Shown here: positions 59,790 to 64,000 of the stretch, piece by piece
Layout: each line of letters opens with the position of its first letter
Position numbering within the stretch: the first letter of the stretch is position 1
Source: Doryteuthis pealeii
Taxonomy: Eukaryota; Mollusca; Cephalopoda; Myopsida; Loliginidae
Direction: 5' to 3'
DNA: 64,000 bases
Assembly (NCBI GenBank): GCA_023376005.1
Contig: CM042145.1
Location: 94,568,975 to 94,632,974, forward strand
Notes under the pieces: generated by a model
What the model was told of the DNA's origin: nothing
Database searches by the model: none
The model's input: only the letters and a program-made list of their open reading frames with translations
Translations under genes and position numbers: made by a program

Positions 59790-60150
59790 TAATACTAAGA
59801 AAAAGTCAATAAGTAAAGGAATGTCCAAATGAGGAATATCAATGGAACTTTGTAGAGATCGATAAATAAGGCTGTTGAAAATATAATTAAGTCGAGAACT
59901 TGAAGCAAAGGAAAAATAATTTCTATTCTAGATGGAATTAGTAATAATAGTATTTCATAGTTATCTCCTTCATGAAAAGAGTTTAAAGGATTTTGAAATT
60001 ACATCATCAGTAAGTTCCAAATTGGACTGGAAAATGCTATTTTATAGGCGAGCATTTAAGTATATTGAGCTAATAAAATCAATCATTATACTATTTGCCG
60101 TTTTACTTGGTTAACGTTAGATATTTATGATATGTGTTAAAAATGATCAT
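59790..60150. other. Unassigned sequence
   Basis: A 60-codon open frame (59,932-60,114) without features; nothing else. Confidence 0.35.
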
Positions 60151-60168
60151 GTACACACACACACACAC

Positions 60169-60237
<69 letters not shown>
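60150..60237. repeat. CA / TA microsatellite
   Basis: (AC)n then long (TA)n. Confidence 0.9.
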
Positions 60238-60240
<3 letters not shown>

Positions 60241-60379
60241 AATAGTAAATGAAACACTACTTTTCTCTAAAATACTCATATAGCATTTAATGCATTGAGT
60301 TTTCTCAGTCTTATAGTCTTATAATTGAGATAGATTTTTAGTTTTTAAAAAGAAATGAAAAAGAACCACGGTGCAACTT

Positions 60380-61380
60380 CTGATGAGTATGGTATTTGGG
60401 GACAATTAGCACGGATCTATCTCTGATGAGTATGGAGTTTGATGCAATTAGCACTGAGCTATGTTTACTGAGTACGGAGTTTGATGCATGTAGCACGGTT
60501 CTATATCTGCCGAGTATGGAGTTTGATGCATTTAGCATGGAACTATGTCTAGTGAGTATTGAGTTTGATATAATTAGCATAGACCTATGTGTGATGAGTA
60601 TGGCGTTTGATGAAATTAGCATGATGCTATGTCTGGTGAGTATGGAGTTTGATGCAATTAGCCCGGATCTATGTCTTGTTAGTCTGGAGTTTGATGCAAT
60701 TAGCATGGTGCTATGTCTGGTGAGTATGGAGTTTGATGCAATTAGCCCGGATCTATGTCTTGTTAGTCTGGAGTTTGATGCAATTAGCATGGTGCTATCT
60801 CTGGTGAGTATGGAGTTTGATGCAATTAGCCCGGATCTATGTCTTGTTAGTCTGGAGTTTGATGCAATTAGCATGGTGCTATGTCTGGTGAGTATGGAGT
60901 TTGATGCAATTAGCCCGGATCTATGTCTTGTTAGTCTGGAGTTTGATGCAATTAGCATGGTGCTATGTCTGGTTAGTTTGGAGTTTGATGCAATTAGCAC
61001 GGTGGTATGTCTGGTGAGTATGGAGTTTGATGCAATTAGCCCGCATCTATGTCTGGTTAGTCTGGAGTTTGATGCAATTAGCATGGTGCTATGTCTGGTG
61101 AGTATGGAGTTTGATGCAATTAGCCCGGATCTATGTCTTGTTAGTCTGGAGTTTGATGCAATTAGCATGGTGGTATGTGTGGTGAGTATGAAGTTTGATG
61201 CAATTAGCATGGATCTATGTCTGATGAGTGTGGCGTTTGATGCAATTAGCACTGTGATATGTCTGGTAAGTATGGAGTTTGATACAATTAGCATAGAGCT
61301 ATGTCTTATGAGTACGGAGTTTGACGTAATTAGCTGGGAGCTATGACTGGTCAGTATGGAGTTAAATGTAATTTGCTCGG
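60380..61380. repeat. 42-bp minisatellite, about 23 units, open on both strands
   Basis: The unit core is GGAGTTTGATGCAATTAGC. In the middle, two unit types alternate (GCCCGGATCTATGTCTTG and GCATGGTGCTATGTCTGG), giving an 84-base higher-order period; outer units are more diverged. Since 42 is a multiple of three, the array is open for 316 codons on the plus strand (60,396-61,346; repeats of EFDAISPDLCLVSL) and 318 on the minus strand (60,338-61,294; repeats of LIASNSILTRHSTM). There is no signal peptide, domain or promoter, so I call it a minisatellite and not a gene. Confidence 0.8.
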
Positions 61381-61652
61381 AGGAAAGTAGTGAATATGTA
61401 AAAGGTAAATAGTAAAGACGTCGGGGAAGACTAAAGTCGGTATCAGCCAGACAGAGAGAGAGTCTATCCCCCTTTTCCTAGCGCTAGACCAAGGAGATTT
61501 TTTAGCGTCTGAAGTGGGGCGCCACACGTGCCATCAGCTCCTTACCTTACCGCACATATCCCTGTGCTACTCATACGCTGCGTTGCTGAGAGCCGATGTC
61601 GAACCAGGAACCTTGTGGTTCCTAGGCAGACACTCTACTGACTGAGCGAAAC
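61381..61652 (-). mobile_element. tRNA-derived SINE inserted in the minisatellite
   Basis: On the minus strand a tRNA-like head (61,654-61,586) has CGCTCAGTCAGTAGAGTG as D arm and A box, and GGTTCGACATCGGC as B box. The body contains GACGCTAAAAAATCTCC and CGCTAGGAAAAGGGG, and the element ends toward 61,381. The minisatellite stops at its left edge and resumes at its right edge, so the insertion is younger than the array. The body recurs at 26,895-27,010. Confidence 0.7.
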
Positions 61653-61750
61653 GGATGCAATTAACACGGGTCTATGTCTGATGAGTATATTGTTGGATGC
61701 GATTAGCATGGAGCAAAGTCGGATGAACATGGAAGTTGATGAGTATTCTC
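61653..61750. repeat. Minisatellite remainder beyond the SINE
   Basis: GATGCAATTAACACGG, TCTATGTCTGATGAGTAT, GATGCGATTAGCATGG: two diverged 42-base units continuing the array. Confidence 0.7.
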
Positions 61751-61894
61751 CCATAAAACCTGATATCTCTATTTTGTTTCGCACAATGCTATCTAAAATG
61801 CCATTTAAATGTTCGATTTTAATTTAATTATTGTATCTTAATTGAATTAGATCTATATCATTAATAAAAAATGTTCCCGCTTTGTCAATTGAAT

Positions 61895-62100
61895 GGTAAG
61901 CTGAATGGTAAGCCCCTGCCCCCCACACCCAAGATGTTCTGGGTATGACTCGCAACTGCATCTGGGAGTGAATCTCAAGTCCTGAATATCTGGGGAGCGA
62001 GGAATGCCCATTCATTGCCATTATTTTCAGGTCTACTCTAGCCCGTAGTAGTAGTATCTGTTATAATCCTATTTAGGGGTAAAATAGAATTACAAATTAT
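61895..62100. repeat. Family 1 fragment, diverged
   Basis: GTTCTGGGTATGACTCG, ATCTGGGAGTGAA, CTGGGGAGCGAGGAATGCCC, TTCATTGCCATTATT, CCCGTAGTAGTAGTATCTG and TTAGGGGTAAAATAG follow the order of the family 1 body. Confidence 0.5.
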
Positions 62101-62290
62101 TCCTATTCGGTAGGACTATTTGAAAAAACCCAAAAAAAAACTACCCCCCCCAAAAAAAAAAAAAAAAAAAAAATAAACAAGGCTCTTAAGAATCAACTAC
62201 ACAAAAATAAAAAAATATGAACGTACAATGAATGTGATTTTAAAGTTGCTCGTACTGTAATGTTCATCATTGTAGAAAATGGACATGGAG
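62100..62290. repeat. Poly-A / poly-C low-complexity run
   Basis: CTACCCCCCCC followed by more than 20 A (about 62,143-62,175), then AT-rich DNA. Possible retroposon tail or homopolymer noise. Confidence 0.5.
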
Positions 62291-62345
62291 ACACGAGTTC
62301 AAATTCTGGATGAGGTTGTCTGAATCTCACATAACGCTAATACTC
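62290..62345 (+). mobile_element. SINE-head fragment, GGACGAG type
   Basis: ACGAGTTCAAATTCTGGATGAGG matches in part the B-box region of the family at 7,771-7,860, but the A box is not clear. Confidence 0.4.
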
Positions 62346-62544
62346 TTTGTAGAGTAGAAGTGGACGGTTTCACTTGGTAGAGTGGGTGTGTCCAGGGAGC
62401 ACCCAACTTTATACTTACCTACTCGATGACTATTTAATAACCTGGCATTTTCGAGGCCAGGGAGAATTGCTATTCACGCTTAATGCGAAAAGACGCTTAC
62501 TAAAGATACTACGACTACTACTACAAACTCTTAGGAAATAATAG

Positions 62545-62645
62545 ATTAGACTGGGATATATTTAACCTTAGTATGTCAACTTGTCTAGGAGAAGGTAAAC
62601 TCTGTTAAACTCCGCTTAAGAATTGGCCTTGTGTCACATCCTACT
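62545..62645. repeat. Family 2 fragment
   Basis: TTAACCTTAGTATGTCAAC, TCTAGGAGAAGG and CTGTTAAACTCCGCTTAAG match family 2. Confidence 0.5.
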
Positions 62646-62709
62646 TATATGAAGAGTTTGGATAAATACATTCAATGAACGCTGATAGATTTCAATGTAG
62701 CATTTAAAA

Positions 62710-63585
62710 ATGAAAGACGTTGTGACTGAGTTATCAAAAACAACATTAAAATCCGGAATGGTTAACAATAAGGTTTATTATTTTTTGTGCGGGGATTACG
62801 ATAAGAATAGGAAACAAACCTGTAGTTATTCCAAGAAAATGGCTTATCTGTTGGTAGAAAACCTAGCAACGAACACACTCATGTATACAGTATTGCTATT
62901 TATGCCTTTCGTCTGACGAGTCCAACTTTTTGTAGGGAAAATACCCTCCCTCACAACACCTCACCTTTTGAGTGAAAAACAACATTAACATCTGGAATGG
63001 TTAAAAATAAGGGTTGTTAACGTTTGTGCAAGGAAATATAATAAGAATAGGAAGTTCTTCAAAGATGTACCGGCTAATATATTGTTAGCAAAACTAGCAA
63101 CGAACACACTCATGTAGTTAGTATTGCTATTTATGCCTTACGTCGGACGAGTCCATCTTCTTGTAGAGAAAATACGCTCCCTCACAACACCTCCCCTTTT
63201 GAGATTTCACTTCCTGGCGAAGGCATGCCTCTGTTTTGGGGATCGATATCTAGGCTTTCTGTTGGATTTATTTTCCTTTTACTAGTCCTTTTAGTCCTTC
63301 TGTTAATGGTCTCAAATTCTCGTGTTGCCCACATGTTGTAACTGAATTATCAAAAATACCATTAAAATTTGGAATGGTTGAAAATAAAGTTTGATAATTT
63401 TTGTGCAAGGAAATATAATAAGAATAGGAAGTTCTTCAAAGATGTAACGGCTAATCTATTGTTAGCAAAACTAGCAACGAACACACTCATGTAGTCAGTA
63501 TTGCTATTTATGCCTTTCGTCGGACGAGTCCAACGTCTTGTATGTAAGATATCAACCCCCTCACAATAAAGAACACCTCCACCAC
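62710..63585. repeat. Three imperfect tandem copies of a ~240-bp unit
   Basis: The anchor GGAATGGTT occurs at 62,755, 62,994 and 63,371. Shared blocks are GAATAGGAA, CTAGCAACGAACACACTCATG, ATTGCTATTTATGCCT and CACAACACCTC-CC. The third copy is separated by an extra ~138-base segment (63,205-63,340). The 68-codon frame 62,710-62,916 lies in copy 1 and is not preserved in copies 2 and 3, so it is not a supported gene. Confidence 0.75.
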
Positions 63586-63589
63586 TAGT

Positions 63590-63885
63590 CTAAACAGATG
63601 TCTAGACGTCCTGAAATCAATATCTTATTGCTCAGATATCCAGACGTTGATCAGCTGTCCGGACATCTTCACTTATATTTAAAATCAAAATTAAAAAAAA
63701 AACAAATATTTATTCTCGATATTTTTTGATAATGCCTCGTATATTCCGTATAATATGAATTTTGGTAAATATATTGATTATTATGACTCAGTCAGAAATT
63801 ATAAGACGATTTAAATGGATGTTATATTATTGATATCAGTTTGAGCAACTTGGCTGCGAGTGAAATTACAATGTTATTGATGTTC
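63590..63885. other. Unassigned sequence
   Basis: A few short inverted words (GTCTAGACGTCC, GTCCGGACATC, CCAGACGTTG) near 63,600-63,675; nothing else recognisable. Confidence 0.35.
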
Positions 63886-63887
63886 TT

Positions 63888-63956
63888 CTTCTTCTTCTTC
63901 TTCTTCTTCTTCTTCTTCTTCTTCTTCTTCTTCTTCTTCTTCTTCTTCTTCTTCTA
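63888..63956. repeat. (TTC)n trinucleotide run
   Basis: About 22 uninterrupted TTC/CTT units. Confidence 0.95.
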
Positions 63957-64000
63957 ACGTATGTCAAGTTAGCTGTGCAGTAAAGTATTACTGCCGCCAG

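Larger units (their letters stand above)
59166..64000. other. Single-copy region
   Basis: The only part of the window with no long inverted or direct partner inside it. It contains an inverted HHR-like pair, a 42-bp minisatellite, a SINE, an imperfect three-copy tandem repeat and a trinucleotide run, annotated separately. I see no supported gene. Confidence 0.8.

Noticed and set aside
62915..63535. CTGACGAG / CGGACGAGTCC words as possible further hammerheads
   Set aside because: CTGACGA could be a core box, but no GAAA with a matching stem II follows, and copies 2 and 3 lack the needed U. Likely coincidence.

Overview
The window looks like gene-poor, repeat-saturated intergenic DNA of an animal, most likely a cephalopod mollusc (octopus-like). 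The evidence is strong AT bias, dense AT/AC/GATA microsatellites, a truncated Penelope-like retroelement, many tRNA-derived SINE heads and many hammerhead-ribozyme (HHR) modules. The taxonomic call is an inference from repeat style; no host gene anchors it. I found no convincing host protein-coding gene. The only recognisable protein is the C-terminal GIY-YIG endonuclease of a Penelope-like element.

The dominant feature is a nested large-scale inversion that uses nearly all of the first 59 kb. Arm A is present three times: 1-7,668 (forward, error-rich), 7,669-15,106 (reverse) and 51,714-59,165 (forward). Arm B is present twice: 15,107-33,209 (reverse) and 33,210-51,713 (forward). So 7,669-33,209 is essentially the reverse complement of 33,210-59,165, with fold points near 7,669 and 33,209. 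The two passes are 25.5 and 26.0 kb long. This forward-reverse-forward layout of one ~26 kb segment is what an unsplit multi-pass long read would give, and I judge it more likely an assembly artefact than biology. Only 59,166-64,000 is single copy. Base quality also varies: 1-7,668, about 30,600-35,800 and about 40,500-41,560 carry many indels relative to their partners.

Arm A, read in the clean reverse copy, holds: a SINE head (7.8 kb), an inverted pair of HHRs (8.1-8.5 kb), a mariner-like terminal-repeat remnant, a widespread repeat (family 1) interrupted by three tandem tRNA-like units (9.2-10.3 kb), family 2 (10.9-11.3 kb), a ~220-bp tandem satellite (11.6-12.3 kb), an HHR with an unusual cleavage-site base (13.46 kb) and family 3 (14.65-15.3 kb). 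Arm B holds: a ~313-bp monomer combining a tRNA-like promoter and an HHR (16.0-16.4 kb), the Penelope element with an HHR in its 3' region (16.8-18.3 kb), a near-perfect hairpin (18.4 kb), another HHR (19.0 kb), a mariner-like MITE (19.9-20.1 kb), further HHR remnants (22.9-25.9 kb), and inverted or dispersed copies of families 1, 2 and 3 (27-31 kb).

The single-copy end (59.2-64 kb) has an inverted pair of HHR-like cores, a 42-bp minisatellite that is open in frame on both strands and is split by a tRNA-derived SINE, an imperfect three-copy tandem repeat and a (TTC)n run. The most interesting biology is the HHR network: several sequence families share the ribozyme core, and four of them share a terminal motif at a fixed distance downstream of the predicted cleavage site.
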